A DNA stretch of 64,000 bases, taken from the NCBI GenBank assembly GCA_963383645.1, contig OY726566.1, forward strand, positions 95,881,321 to 95,945,320, read 5' to 3'. Source of the stretch: Muscardinus avellanarius (Eukaryota; Chordata; Mammalia; Rodentia; Gliridae). The notes beneath the pieces were generated by a model. The model had not been told where the DNA came from and ran no database searches. It worked only from the letters and a program-made list of their open reading frames with translations. Below are positions 11,105 through 24,169 of the stretch, one piece after another. Each line of letters begins with the position of its first letter. Position 1 is the stretch's first letter. The position numbers and the translations under genes were made by a program.

Positions 11105-12773
11105 TAGTCAGGCGATAGCCAAGAGCCCAAGTGCGCTACTGATCTGATGAACACAACCGTCATGGAAGCCCATGCTATTTTGGCTTGCCTGCCTGTGTTG
11201 GGTCTGCTGCTTAAGCAGCCTTAAAAAATTACAGGCAAGGTGAAGTGAGTGGCTACAGAACTCCAACATCTTAAGCAATTAGCACCTCACTTCAGGGATA
11301 AAAAACGATCTAATACTTTGTGCGTTCACCAGAATCCTGCACCTGCAGTAGGGCACAGTGCCCACAAGAGCCCACAAGACAGTAAGTTAACTGTGTTTTT
11401 CAGCAGAAGACCACCCAGAGAAGACGCAAGTGTCCTGGTGGTTTGAGATTTGGCAGTTCACCTCTGAGGAGTTCGGGTTAAAAACTACAGAGACACTGGA
11501 GAGACGGATAGTGCCCAGATGCAGTACCCATACAAGGTCATTGGGGGTCACTCTGAGATTACACTGGACACCTTCCATCAGTGTGGGTAGGGTGGCACAG
11601 GCTGGGCCAGAAAGCATGGCCCCCCTGCACTTACAAGAAACCCATTTACAGTGACACTCACTGCCCTGAGACCCAAGCGCAGAGCAGTGAGAAGTGCCAG
11701 AAGGGCACAGGCATCACTGCGCCAGCTCTGACAGAGAGACAACAGCAGAGGGTCCCAAACATTTCAGGAAACTCAAAAGTGGGGCCACGAACTAAAATTA
11801 CTACTATAGGTTTCTGAGCAAATAAGAGATATTGAAACTTCTTGAGAACTTATTATAGTGACTGAACACTAAACAGCTGAAAGTATCCATGCAGACCTAG
11901 GAGGACTGCAGACTTCAACTTGGCTCTTTATGTGTGTATTTGCAGTATTGCTTTTGTTGTTTTATTTTTTTCTGTTTTGTTTTGTTTTTGATTTGCTATT
12001 GTTGTTTACTTGGTTGGTTGTTTATTTACTGCATGTTTGTTTGCTCCCTTCTCTATTCCTTTTACAAGCTTCCTCTCTCTCTACTATCTACTCTCTTCCC
12101 TCAAAAAAATTGTTTCTTTTTGTATTGCCTTGTCTTGTACTCGATCTATTTCATCATAGAATATAGAATATAGAATAGAATTTCAAAAAATCTATTATAT
12201 ATTCACTATCCAGCTTCTCAACCAGATACTACCTAACCTTTTTATACTTAAAGTCTTATTTAACTTGATCATATCCTCCAATTTACTTTATTCCAATGCC
12301 AATCACTCCAGTTTCTCCCCCGCTCACCTAACCCTCACCATTGAAAACAATGCAACTTCCCTTTGCATAAACCTGCTGACACCTTTAAATTCCTATAGCT
12401 AAAATTGGATGAGAGAAGTGATCAACAGGAAAGGCCTTTCACACACTAATGATAAACTAACCGCAGCTGATAGAAGGAAATGCTCAACAGCTGGCACATC
12501 AAGGTTTAAAAAAATGCATGGGTCACAAACTTTTCTGCTCATACCTCTGAAGTGACTCTAAATAAAGGTAGAATACCTGACCTTAACACCTGAAACCCTT
12601 CAATACCACCATACTATCAGGCAGAAGAAATCCCAGAGCAACTCAATATTGACAAAGTATAGGCAGAACATAGTGAGGTGATAATAGACATCGTCTTTAG
12701 GGTTAATATCAAAGTGTGAGGGGAAGCTAGAACCAGCTCTTCTAGCAGTGATCTGAAAAAGCACCTGTCAACA

Positions 12774-13981
12774 ATGACTCACAAACAAAGAAAAGATGTC
12801 AGGACAACAGAATATAAACCCAAGATCTCTGATAATATGAGAATGAGGAACAGTGAGGAAACAATAAATTTCCACAACTCAACAACAAGGGAGATCACCA
12901 ATACTGATCTATAAGAAATGAAGAAGGAGACTTCTGAATCCTGATCTTCAATATGAAGAAAGGTCTCACAGTGAGTGTACAGGAAATGAAAGAGAAAATT
13001 GAGAACTTAATAAACAATCAGAAAGAGGCCTGGAATGAAATGAGGAGTTAATAAATAAAATAAAGATAGCAATAAAAATATTTTGGAAGATTAGATGGAA
13101 AGAAAAACAGAACATCACTTTTAGAGGACAGTTGATTAAAAACTGAAAAGCCCAGTCAACAGTGTACAGAAGACATTACAATAGAACCTAAATATCCAAC
13201 AATTAGGGGACAATATGAAACATTCTAAAATATGATTAAAAGCATTGTAGAAGGGATGAAGGCACAGAGTAAGGGTATTCATAATCACTTCAGAAAAAAA
13301 TAATCTCAAAGAATTAATCAAACATGAAAAAAGTCTTGGACATCCTTGTACAGGAGACATACAGTATACTGTTAACACAAAATAAAAGAAAAATCTCCTC
13401 ACACCATGAAATAATCAAAATGACTAACTATAGGTAAGGAAAGAACCTTAAAGGTGGTGAGAACAAAATAATGGGTGAAAAATCATAAGAATGGGTGAAA
13501 AATCAAAAGAATGGGGAAAAATCATAAAAATAATTCCAGATTTCACAATCCATGTCATGAATGCCAGGAGGGACTGGTACGGTATAATATAGACCCTGGA
13601 ATAAAACAACTTCCAAACAAGACTGCTATATTTAGGAAGATTACTATTTATTATTAATTTTTTTGGTGGTACTGGGTTCCTGGAAGTCCTTTTACCTCCG
13701 GGTATACCCCCAGACCTATTTTATATTTTTATTTGTAAACAGGTTTTCTTAAGCCAGTGTGGCTAGCCTTGAAACTGCGTGATCCTCCTGTCTCTGCCTC
13801 CCAAGCTCGGGGATTACAAGCTTGTGCCACCATACCCGGCCACAAGGTTACTATTTAAAATTATTGGAGAAATAAAAATCTTTCAAGATAAGCATAATCT
13901 TAAAAAAATTATGAACACCAAGCCAGCACTAGAGAAAATACTTAAAGAAATAAATCATAAAGAAGAAAAATGCAAATTTTA
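12774..13981 (+). pseudogene. L1 ORF1 relic
   Basis: The ATG at 12,774 begins a broken frame. Near 12,838-12,930 it gives NMRMRNSEETI and TTREITNTDL, matching residues 14-34 of the intact ORF1 at 41.6-42.5 kb. The C-terminal end (LLFKIIGEIKIFQDKHNL, then EKILKEINHKEEK) is at about 13,844-13,976. A SINE splits the CTD coding region. ORF1 protein is the trimeric RNA-binding chaperone of L1; this copy cannot encode it. Confidence 0.75.
13658..13841 (-). mobile_element. B1-dID SINE (variant-ID subtype), inside L1 ORF1
   Basis: Antisense copy: TTTGGTGGTACTGGGTTCCT, CCTGGAAG, CCCCAGACC, then the B1 complement to TGCCACCATACCCGGC. A TSD close to RRTTACTATTTA lies at about 13,638-13,650 and 13,844-13,856. 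It has the ID half of the GTCTGGGAGTGTAGCC type. Confidence 0.9.
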
Positions 13982-14062
13982 GAACCAGAGCAAAGATGAA
14001 TTTCATGGGGGTAGTCAAATAAGAAAAGAAAAAAATTACACTACATTGAAGAGTATATAGAA

Positions 14063-14258
14063 GCCAGGCGTGGTGGTGCATGCTTGTAATTCCCGCGCTT
14101 GGGAGGCAGAGACAGGAGGATCGTGCAGGTTTGAAGCCAGCTGCGTGCGCTGGTTTAGGAGACCCTGTTTCCAAATAAAAATGTAAAAATAGGTCTGGGA
14201 GTGTAGCCCGGAGGTAGAAAGGCTTCCAGGAACCCCAGTGCCACAAAAAAAAAAGAAA
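14063..14258 (+). mobile_element. B1-dID SINE (variant-ID subtype) with TSD
   Basis: GCCAGGCGTGGTGGTGCATG, ATCGTGCAGGTTTGAAGCCA, TAGGTCTGGGAGTGTAGCCC, CAGGAACCCCAGTGCC, A tail. TSD AGTATATAGAA at 14,052-14,062 and 14,259-14,269. It sits at the ORF1/ORF2 boundary of the old L1. Confidence 0.93.
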
Positions 14259-14269
14259 AGTATATAGAA

Positions 14270-16534
14270 TATGAAATGACCGGAAACAAAAACCATATCT
14301 CAATAATAACACAATGTCGACTCACTAATTAAAAAATTAGACTGACAAAGTGGATTAGAAAACATAATTCTAATATATGCTGCTTTCAAGAACTCATAGC
14401 TATAAATATTCATAGGCTAAAGTTGAAAAAATGAAAAATGGTATAGCATGCCAATGAGAACAAAAATGAGCAGGAGTAGCAATGCTGATATCGAATAAAA
14501 AAGACTTTAAGCAAAAACACATCAGAAGAGACAAAGCAGGACACTTATTAATAAACAGTCCAGCAAGAAGATATAATGAGAGTAAATGTTTATGCCCCAA
14601 ATGTGTACTGACATTTGTAAAACAAACTCTTCTCAAGACATTAGATCTCAAATAGGCCAAAATACAATAATATTTTGCATTTTAACACACCACTCATGCC
14701 ATTAAATGTAAAAGAACAAACACTACCTCAACCAGAAGTTAAAACTCAATGTGTTAGGAATTAAAAATAATCTCTCAATAATTACACTGAACATAAAAGG
14801 CCTCAACTCCCCAATAAAAAAAAACATAAGGTGGCAAAATGGATTAAAAACCAGAATCCATCTATCTGCTGTGTACAGGAAACAAACCTTACAAGTAAAG
14901 AAAGTAGCAAAATATAGGTAAAAGGCTGTAGCAAGGTAATCCATGCCAATGGAACTCAAAGACAAGCAGGTGAAGCAACTATGATATCAGACAAGTTAGA
15001 CTTCAAGTCCAAGCTTATTAGAAGAGACAATGCAGGTCATTTTCTACTGGTAAAAAAAACAAGCCAGCAAGAGGAGATAACAATAGCCAGCATTTATGCC
15101 CTCAAAACAATAGCCAACATTTATGCCCCTAAAATAGGTGCAGCTACTTTAAAAAAAAACTCTTTGTGACATTAGGTTCCACATAAGTCCCAATATAATA
15201 ATACTAGGAGATTTCAATACCCCTTTCACACCATTAGACCGATCTTCTAGACAAAAGGTCAGACCAAAAGAACACATCAACCAAATGGACACATATAGAA
15301 TATTTCATATAACTACAGCAGAGATCACATTTTTCTCAGGTGCTCACAGAACCTTCCCCAAAATAGATCACATCCTGGGCCACAAAGTGAGCACTAGTAA
15401 ATTAAAAAAAATGCGACATACTTCCCTGTGACTTTTCAGACCATAATGGAATGAAACTAGAAATAAACTATAAGAAGACCCAGAGAAACCACATAAACAT
15501 GTGGAGGTTGAACACTACACTGCTGAATAAAGAATGGGTCATAGAAGAAGTAAGTGGTGAAATAAAAAAAAATTTCTAAAAACAAACAAAAATAGAAAAA
15601 TAACATATCAAAACCTCTGGGACACTTTGAAGACAGCATTAAGAGGAAAATTTATAGCACTGAGTGATCATATAAGTAGAACAGAAAATCATCAAATAAT
15701 TGATTGGACATAGGTGTTTTTCACACACACCTCAAAGCCCTTGAAAAACACACACACACTTCAAAGCCCCTGAAAAACACAATCTAACCCCAAATCCAGT
15801 AGAAGACAGGAAATTATAAAAATTAGAATGGAAATCAACAAAAGAGAGAATAACAAGAGATAAAAAAGAAGATATTACCATCAGCAGTGTAGAAATCCAG
15901 AGGATCATCAGAAACTACTTTGAAAAACTATACTCCAATAAAACAGAAAATATGGATGAAATTGAGAACTTTATAGTGTTATACAACTTCCCTATGCTGA
16001 GTTGAGAAGATATAGAAAATTTAAAGAAACCATAGCAATCAAAGAGATTGAAACAGCAATAAAGAGCCTACCATTAAACAAAAGCCCAGGACCAGATGGT
16101 TTCCAGGTGAATCCGATACTCCTCAATCTATTTCATGAAATAGAAAGAAATGTGAGTCTCCCAAATGCCTTCTCTGAAGCCAATATCACATTAATACCAA
16201 AACTAATAATTAATACCAAAACTAATAATTAATACCAAAAGGCTGGTTTAACATACAAAAATCAATCTATGTAATTCATCACATAAACAGAATCAAAGAC
16301 AAAAATCATATGAACATTTCAGTAGACACTGAAGAAGCATTTGATAAAATCCAACATCCATTCATGCTAACAGTACTGCAGAAAATCAGAATAGAAGGAG
16401 CATACCTCAACATCATAAAGCAATCAGCAGTAGGCCTACAGCTAACATCATATTAAATGAGGAAAGGCTTTGGGAATTTCCCCTAAAAACAGAAAAAAGA
16501 CAAGGATGAAGGATGTCCATTATCACTACTTCTG

Positions 16535-16581
<47 letters not shown>

Positions 16582-18990
16582 TTTGTGGTACTGGGGCTGG
16601 AACCCTTCCAGGCTACACTCTCAGATCTATTTTATATTTTATTTGGAAACAGGGTCTCTTAAGGCAAGGCTGGCTTCGAACCTGCATGATCCTCCCATCT
16701 CTGCCTCCCAAGCACGGGGATTACCAGTGTGCACCACCATGCCTGGCTTACCAATTCTTTTTAATGTAGTACTTGAGACTCTATTCAGAGCAACACCAAA
16801 TTAAGATATCTCAGGAAAATAGAATTACTGATTAAAATTTTTGATGAAAATAGATTCAAAATTTCTAAACAAAATACTAGCTATGTACATTCAAAACCAT
16901 ATTAAGAAAATTGTACATCATGCCCAAGTTGGTTTTATCCCAGGAAAGCAAGGCTGGTTTAATATATGCAAATCAATACATGTTATTTACTGCATAAATA
17001 GAACTGAGAATAAAAGTCATATGATCATATCAATAGGTTATGAAAAAGCATTTGACAAGGTTCAATACCCATTCACATTAATAACAGTGCAGAAAATTGA
17101 AATAGAGGAAATGTATCTCAACATAATTAAGGCAATATACAAAAAACCCAAATCCAACATTGTACTGAATGGGGAAAAACTGCAGGAATTCCCTCTAAAA
17201 TTAGGAACAAGACAAGATGCCAACTTCACCACTTCTTTTCAATATACTCATTGAGACTCTTGCCAGGGCAATAAGAAAAGATAAGGATATTAAAGGAATT
17301 CAAATAGGAAAAGAAGAATAAAAGTTATCTTTGTTTACAGATGACATGAACATATATTTAGAAGACCCCCCCTAAAAAAACTCAGACTACTGGATCTGAT
17401 TCAGCAAAGTAGCATTATACAGAATTAAACTAAAGAAATCAATAGCTTTTCTATATGCCAACCATGATCCATGAAAAAAGAAATACAGAAAACAATTCCA
17501 TTTACAATTACCTTAATACTAATAAAATACCTAGGAATATACCTTACCAAAGATATAAAAGACCTCACAATGAAACTTATAAAACATTAAAGAAATAAAT
17601 TGAAGAAGACCTTGGAAGATAAAAAAAAATCTTGTTTGCTCATGAATAGGCATAATAAATATCATTAAAATGGCCATTTTGCCAAAAAATGATCTACAGA
17701 ATCAATGCAATTCCTATAAAAATACCAATGGCATTCTTCATAGACCTCAGTCATGAATTTTACATGAAGGAACAAAAGACCCAGAATAGCCAAAGTAATA
17801 AGAATCATGCAGGAGGCATCACAATTCCTGGCTTCAAAATATACTACCAAGCCATAGTATTTAAGACAATATAGTACTGGCACAAAACAGGCACACAGAC
17901 CAATGGAACAGAATAGAAGATACAGAAGCAAACTCACACATTTATAGTTGATCTTTGACAAAGGAACCAAATTCATATGCTGGAGAAAAGATAGCCTTTT
18001 AAACATATATTGCTGCAAGAACTGAGTATCCATTTGTAAATACATGGAACTAAATTCTTACCTCTCACCCTGCATAGGAATTGACTCAAGATAAATCAAA
18101 GAACTGGAAATCAGAATAGATGCTGTAAAGTTATTAGAGTAGGGTATAGGTTCAACACTCCAACATATAGCACAGGTAGTAACTTTAATAAGACCCCTAA
18201 AGCTCAGGAAATTAAAACAAGAATTAACAAATGGGATAGCATCAAACTAAAAAGTTTCTGATCATCAAAGAAATAATAAGAATTTAAAAAGAAAACCTAC
18301 AGAATGGGAGAAGATCTTTACCAGCTATCCCTCTGATAGAGTGCTAATATCCAGAATATACAAAGAACTTAAAAGACTTTATACAAGCAAGACAAACAAC
18401 CCAATCAGGAAATGGGTCACTGAATTGAATAGATACTTCACAAAAGAAGAGAGACATATGGCCAATAGATACATGAAAAAAATGTTCAACATCATTAGCA
18501 ATCAGGAAGATGCAAATCAAAACTACACTGTGATTTCATCTAACCCCAATCAGAATGACAAGCATAAAGATGTCAAATAACAATAAACTTTGATGAGGCT
18601 ATGGGAGAATAGGAACTATTCTACATTGTTGGTTGTGTAAACTAGTTCAGCAGCTATGGACATCAGTGTGGACAGTCCTTTAGAACATTTGGAATGGACC
18701 CACCATATGATCCAGTCATACCATGCTTAAGTATCTTTCCAAAGGGGCTTAAACCAGGGAACTACAATAATATATGCATACCCATGTTCATAACAGCACA
18801 ATCAGCCAAACTATGGAACCAACCTAAGTGTCCATCAACAGATAAATGGATTACAAAATTATGGAAACTCACATAGTGGAATTCTACTCAGGAATAAAGA
18901 AAAAGATTATGTAATTCATAAGAAGATAGAAGGACATGGAGAGCATTATGTTAAGTGAAATTAGCCAATCACAGAAAGAGAAGGGATATG
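14270..18990 (+). pseudogene. L1 ORF2 relic with two internal step-back duplications
   Basis: Endonuclease copy A (about 14,270-14,700) gives RLTKWIRKHNSNICC and VNVYAPNVY. Copy B (from about 14,735) restarts at [20 protein letters not shown] and runs through [20 protein letters not shown] copy 1 holds [20 protein letters not shown] (16,050) and ends near ILFNVVLETLFRA (16,790). RT copy 2 (16,841-17,254) restarts upstream at [21 protein letters not shown]-terminal sequence continues to about 18,960. A 23-bp duplication sits at 16,190-16,237. Frameshifts and stops throughout. Confidence 0.8.
16539..16748 (-). mobile_element. B1-dID SINE (variant-ID subtype) with expanded (TATT)n tail
   Basis: The SINE tail has become a (TTTA)n microsatellite (about 16,539-16,583). 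Then come GTGGTACTGGGGCTGGAACC, TCTCTTAAGGCAAGGCTGGC and the B1 complement ending CACCACCATGCCTGGC. It interrupts RT copy 1 of the old L1. Confidence 0.9.
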
Positions 18991-19262
18991 TGTTTTTTTT
19001 TCTAATATGCTTGAGCTAGGAAGTATTGGGGATACCAGAGGGACTCTAGATAATGGAGGAGATACTCAGTGAAGCAAGGGAGGAAGCGTAGGAGAGGAGG
19101 AAGATTGAGGTTCATTAATGAAAATACTACCTTCTACTATGTGTATATATGTGAATATACCATTGTCTATCTGGACAGTTGGTATTGGAAGAGAGAAAAA
19201 TGAGAAGGTGTTGGGGGACGTACCAAGTATTGTGTGAATGTAAAAAAAAAATAAGTTAAAAA

Positions 19263-19397
19263 CAACAAAAAACCCCAAATATATACAAATATATCTGTAA
19301 CTCAGAGATGCTTTTTTTTTAAATTACTATTGCTTTTGTTATTCAAGAGGCTAAAATATTTTTTCTTTTCTCAAATTACTAATAATGGAAATTGTTA
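19263..19397. other. unassigned
   Basis: AT-rich, no identity seen. Confidence 0.4.
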
Positions 19398-19790
19398 GGT
19401 GTTATGGTTTGAATATAGAATGTCAGCTCGTGTATTGACAATGCAAACATGTTCAGTGTAAATTGAATCATGAGGGTTCTAATTTCATCAGTGGTTATAT
19501 TCATTGATAGAGTAATTGGATTTATTGGGTGCTAAGGTAAGCAGGTAGGGTGTGGCCAGAGAAGGTAGGTACTGGGGGTATGGCCTTGGGGACTAATTAT
19601 ATGTTCCTCATCCCTTTCCCTTTTTATCTGCCTTTCACTGCCTTCTCTGAGCTCAATAGATTTGACCCAGACTAGCATGGACTAAGACCTCTGAAACCTC
19701 CAGAACAGTGAGCAAATAAATCTTCCTTTCTCTAAGCTGTGGTGGTCAGGTACTTTAAGCCACAGCAGTGAGAATGTTGACTGAAAGAAA
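19398..19790 (+). mobile_element. MaLR-like solo LTR, degraded
   Basis: Starts TGTTATGGTTTGAATATAGA. It continues with AATCATGAGGGTTCTAATTT, GGCATGGAC-type motifs, GACCTCTGAAACCTCCAGAA and a polyadenylation signal (GCAAATAAATCTTCC), then ends CCACAGCAGTGAGAATGTTG. The order and the TG start fit an ERVL-MaLR-type LTR. Two relatives occur at 24,960-25,350 (antisense) and 46,215-46,550. Confidence 0.65.
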
Positions 19791-20574
19791 AAGGGAAAGC
19801 ACATTACATTTTACAAAACACATGTGACATATAACTTTAATTAACACAGCAACTCAGCCTGGGGAGACACACAATTGATGGAAATGCTGGGACTCTCTGA
19901 GATTCATTCCCAACTCACAAAGCTGTACAGTGGCCATTCTAGGGCTCACTCAACTTTGAGACGTTTCAACTCCAAGTCTTGTGCTCTTTATCCTGTATCA
20001 CAGATGGGAATCAGATCCTGAAAGACACAGCCATTAGAAATGATGCCCTCTTACTCTCACAAAGGAGCCACAATAATGTCCTCCCTGGTAAAAGGGACTT
20101 GCAATCTGTGTTTCTCCACTAGAAGGCATAACACTGAGTTTTCCATTCTGCTCCAGCCCTAAAGGATATAATACAGTATTATCAGAAGGCCTTTGCTGTC
20201 TTTCACCAGATTTATAGCAGCTAGTTGTAATTCTAAAGCCATAGGTATAGAGTGCAATACTCTTAATTCAAGAAGAGAAATGAAAGATTTTACTTTTCTG
20301 TGCTTGGCCACTGTGGCATTGTTAGAATCTGCTGTTTCATGATCATATCTTATTCTCATCTGCAATGTTGGGTGGTTTGGAAAGAAGAAAGAAAATATTA
20401 GCTGTATTTTTCAATCACATTATGTCTGTGAACCTAACAGAATGCAGGCACATTAATATACCTGAGATGAGTTGGTGATTCCCACTTGCTAGAGTTGATG
20501 AAAATTATCCATGAAACAACATTTTAGAGCAATTTACCAAGGCAGAGAGCATCAATCCTGGAGATGCCTTTAGA
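19790..20574. other. unassigned intergenic DNA
   Basis: No recognisable element. A 68-codon open frame on the minus strand has no domain. Confidence 0.45.
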
Positions 20575-20695
20575 GTTCACCTTCTTTTTATAAATAATAA
20601 AACTGAGTCAGAAGCCAGAGAATGACTTAATTACCTAGCTCACTTGAACCAGAGGCTATCCTAGAACCCAGGACTCTGATTTTCATGGTCTTATC
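20575..20695 (+). mobile_element. MIR SINE relic
   Basis: AATAATAAAACTGAGTCAGA, GACTTAATTACCTAGCTCAC and ATCCTAGAACCCAGGACTCT align with the MIR core and 3' part (aaactgag...ttaagt...ccagg). Confidence 0.6.
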
Positions 20696-20699
20696 CTAC

Positions 20700-22399
20700 T
20701 AAGAAAATTGGGAAGAAGTATTTTGATGATACTGGTCCATAGAATTATGTATGGCCTGATTATCAAGTTAATAAAGCCTGACTATATAGAGTCTTGATTA
20801 AGTAAGTGTATCCATTTTAGTTTTCATTAATAAATACTATTATTGCACCAAATATGCTTGTCTACAGCTAGATTAAGCAACCCCCAGGGGTAATTTGCAT
20901 CCCATTCCCATTAGACAGTTTCTAAGAATATCCGTGAGATGCATGCATCTGCATCATTATCTTTGTCCTTCTCTTCCTACATAGTTCTAGAAATGGAGAG
21001 CACAGTTTTAAGATTATCTAATCATACTGACAGAGTCATGTTGATTAAGTGTCCCCATCTTGCTTTAGTTGGTGGAGAGAAGATAGTTTTTGGAAATGGG
21101 GTTGAATGTGGGGATAATCATTTAAGATTACTGTGCCTTTTTATCTGATGATAAAGAAATACAAAGGGATATGTGATTCATTCAAGGCTCTGACATTAGA
21201 TGTCAGAACAGGCACCATCGAATACAATAGGAGCTTTATTAGACTTACGGTGAAATATTGTAAGTACTGATTCTATTGTATAAGTGGCTTCTCAAGTCCA
21301 AGAGTCAGCTAGGCACTTTTTAAAATCTATGTCCAATCCCTCTATGAGTATTGTCTAACCAGCTCTGCAATATACTCTCCTCAACTGTCTCCTCTCTTGT
21401 CACTGTCTTATGCCTTTTTCATGCAGATGTGCCCAGCCCTCCCCAACTCGTCTCTAACAGTATAGTTAGCAGAACCCTCTTCTAAAGAAAATTTGATTAG
21501 CCTCTTTTCTGAGTAAAATTTACTAGTTCCTTGTTTCCCATCCTGGTATCTGTCTAACTGTATCTCAGAGGGAAGCAATTCCATTATGGAACAAAATTTG
21601 TCCTTCTCTTCCTACACCTCTATTTGTTTTCTTTCCCACTTGGAAAACCCTCTTTCTCTGGATTGCCCTCTCTTAAATGTATCTGTGGTATAATCATATG
21701 GAAGCTGGGAGGTTTTATAGGAAAGTCCATGCACCAAAAAGAGGTGTGGCATTTTAAGTGATGAGTAGCAGATGCCTGTGTAGCAGTGAATCAGAATCTA
21801 AAAGATTCCGCCTCCAAGAGGAAAGTCATATGCATACATATTATACATACATACTCACATACATCTGAGCTGAACAGTCACTAAGCTCCTGATGTGACTT
21901 GCCCTACATTTCTTGCTCCCTGGGGAACCACACAAGTATTTTGCAGGCTCCTTTCACACCTCAGCCTACCACGCTGTGTGTCTCTGAACATTTATATTCC
22001 ACCTCCTTCTCTATTTGTGATAATTTTATACATGACAGCTACTAACAAAATTACAGCAAAAATGATAGAGGGTCCTATTTAAATGACAAATGCAAGGCTG
22101 TTAGTACAGCACATTCTCTGTAAATAGTCTAGCATCCTCAGCTAAAAATTTAAAGCAAGAGATATGCAACAACAATTTTAAAAAATCATAGAAAACTGGG
22201 GCTTACCCAAGATTCCTTATGAGTATACTTTTGAGATTCATTCAGTTGCATTTTTTTTTAAAATGCATATCCAAAGCTCTTCCACCAACATATATTAAAG
22301 GTGCCAAAGTGATTTTTCTTATCTTCCCACAAGGGCAGAAATCTGCAGCAGATTTGGGAGGTCATTCAGTACCATATTCATTCAGCCTGGATATATTCT
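20700..22399. other. unassigned intergenic DNA
   Basis: No gene or repeat assigned. Moderately AT-rich, apparently unique. Confidence 0.45.
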
Positions 22400-22690
22400 G
22401 TAGCCCTGGAGATGGAGTACTTTGCTAGGTCTTGTGATTGGAGATGCACAGGTGATGAAGGATCACACTGAGGTATAGGGCTGGTACGTAATCAGATACA
22501 CACATGGCAGTGCTGTGTGCTCCCCTGGAAACCTATGTGATGCACAATGTCTGCAGAGGGAGAGAAAGCCCAAAACTTTGGATGGCAATGGAAGGGGACT
22601 CCCTGGAGAAGATGTTAATAGTTCTGGCAGAGACTCAAATGTGAAGGTGAGAGTGTCACTCGGGAATAAGGCAGAACAGACAAAAGAATT
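22400..22690 (+). mobile_element. possible L2 relic
   Basis: CCCTGGAGATGGAGTACTTT, ATTGGAGATGCACAGGTGAT and the purine-rich GGCAGAGACTCAAATGTGAA resemble the order of an L2 fragment. Weak by-eye match. Confidence 0.3.
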
Positions 22691-22839
22691 GGGTTTCCTT
22701 AGGCCCAATATACACAGTAGTACATTCTTCTTCTGTATAGGGTTCCAGTGGACCTTGCTTTCTGCATGGGGAAATTTTTGGCAGGAATAGCCTGATGAGT
22801 TTCAGGAAGTTGGCCAGGTAAGTAGGCTAAAGTTTTCTT

Positions 22840-23036
22840 TAGCCAGGTGTAGTGTAATGCCAGTACTTGGGAGGCTGAGATAGGAGGATTGCAGGTTTCC
22901 AGCAAGCTACAGCTACTTGGTGAGGCCCTCTGCAACTTAGTGAGACCACATTTGAAAATAAAGCATAAAAATAGGGCTCGGGGTGTAGCTCAGAGGTAGA
23001 CTGCTCCTAGGTGCCATTCACAGTACAAAAAAAAAT
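22840..23036 (+). mobile_element. B1-dID SINE
   Basis: Head AGCCAGGTGTAGTGTAATGC has a short internal deletion. Then GGCTGAGATAGGAGGATTGC, the ID half GGGGTGTAGCTCAGAGGTAG and GTGCCATTCACAGTAC, then an A tail. Confidence 0.9.
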
Positions 23037-23127
23037 TGAAATAAAAAATTTATCCATATTGCTAATTTCTTCATTCACTCCTTTGGAAATTACTTATGAG
23101 TCTCTTCTAATTAAAGTATTGATATTA

Positions 23128-23336
23128 GGCCAGGCATGGTAGTTCATACTTATAATCCCAGTACTTGGGAGGCTGAGACAGGAGGCTTGAAGGTTTGTGG
23201 TCAGCCTCAGCAACTTATGAGGCCCTCTGCAACTTAGTGAGACCCTGTTGCAAACTAAGGAAAAATTGGACTGGGAGTGTAGCTCAGAGGTAGAATGCCC
23301 CTGGGTTCAATTCCCAGTTCTGCAAAAAAAAAAAAA
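23128..23336 (+). mobile_element. B1-dID SINE with TSD
   Basis: Head GGCCAGGCATGGTAGTTCAT, ID half GGGAGTGTAGCTCAGAGGTA and GGGTTCAATTCCCAG, A13 tail. TSD ATTGATATTA at 23,118-23,127 and 23,337-23,346. It is the second of two same-strand SINEs about 90 bp apart. Confidence 0.93.
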
Positions 23337-23346
23337 ATTGATATTA

Positions 23347-24169
23347 CTTAACTTTAATCCTAAATAAGTACAAATTGAAAAGGGGTAGTATACTCTCTGG
23401 TCAAGTAAGACATCATTCTGATTGTATCCATAGTATGATATACAGTATGACTTCTGTTTAATAAAAAAATGAGATAAAACCTATCCTAATGGTCTGAGAG
23501 GAAACCTACCTTAATTGGACCCTGTGTATACTCTTGTTTAACATAAGATCTAGGTGAAAGTAGAAACAACAAAAAATAAAAATAAAAAAAGCCACTTAAA
23601 ACTTAAATATTTCATTGGTTTATTTTCATCTTCAGTCATTAGTCAGCATAACCAAAGTGTTTCTTTGTTATATGTATCTTAACTGCAGAAGAAAGAAAGC
23701 AAAGAATGTTCTCAAAGTCACCCATGGCAGAGTTCAAACTCCTCTGAAGTTACTTTCTGACCAAGTGGAGGCAGAAACACTTTTTGAAAATCCTTGGTGC
23801 AATACCCTGATATTATCCTCTGTTTGTGACTTGAAACCCAGGAAAAAGTGGAGATGAATTTGGATATCCATCAACTCAAGATATGATTATGTTTTATGTT
23901 TGCTTGTTTGTTTTTGGCTATTTACTAAAGAGAATTTGCCATTCACTAGAGAATATTTTGAGGACCCAAATAGCAATATGAGACTTGAATCTTGATTTAA
24001 TAATGTTGATCAAATAGGAAATAACCATTACTATGTGAATCAATGCTACTGATTGTGTGCCCTTGGAAACCATTTTGGGAAACCTTGATATGCATGCATC
24101 TCACGTTGGGAAACAATGGCCTCTATCTATTTACCTGTTTATATTAAATACCAGTCAAATCTTGGAATC
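23347..24169. other. unassigned intergenic DNA
   Basis: No recognised repeat. An 80-codon open frame at 23,615-23,857 has no domain. Confidence 0.45.

Larger units (their letters stand above)
11105..19262 (+). mobile_element. near full-length, decayed and mosaic L1
   Basis: In order: a putative 5' UTR (about 11.1-12.77 kb, with a T-rich tract at 11,940-12,140), ORF1 relic, ORF2 relic, and a G/A-rich 3' UTR ending in an A-rich tail near 19,250. Three SINEs are inserted in it (13,658-13,841, 14,063-14,258 and 16,539-16,748). The 5' border is uncertain. ORF2 steps back twice: residues of the endonuclease N-terminus occur at about 14,270-14,700 and again from 14,735, and part of the RT occurs at 16,240-16,800 and again from about 16,840. 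It is therefore either a chimera or several same-strand L1 pieces joined end to end. Numerous stops make it inactive. Confidence 0.8.

Noticed and set aside
11930..12173. Two overlapping, very hydrophobic 78-79-residue frames
   Set aside because: They are produced by a T-rich tract in the 5' UTR of the old L1.
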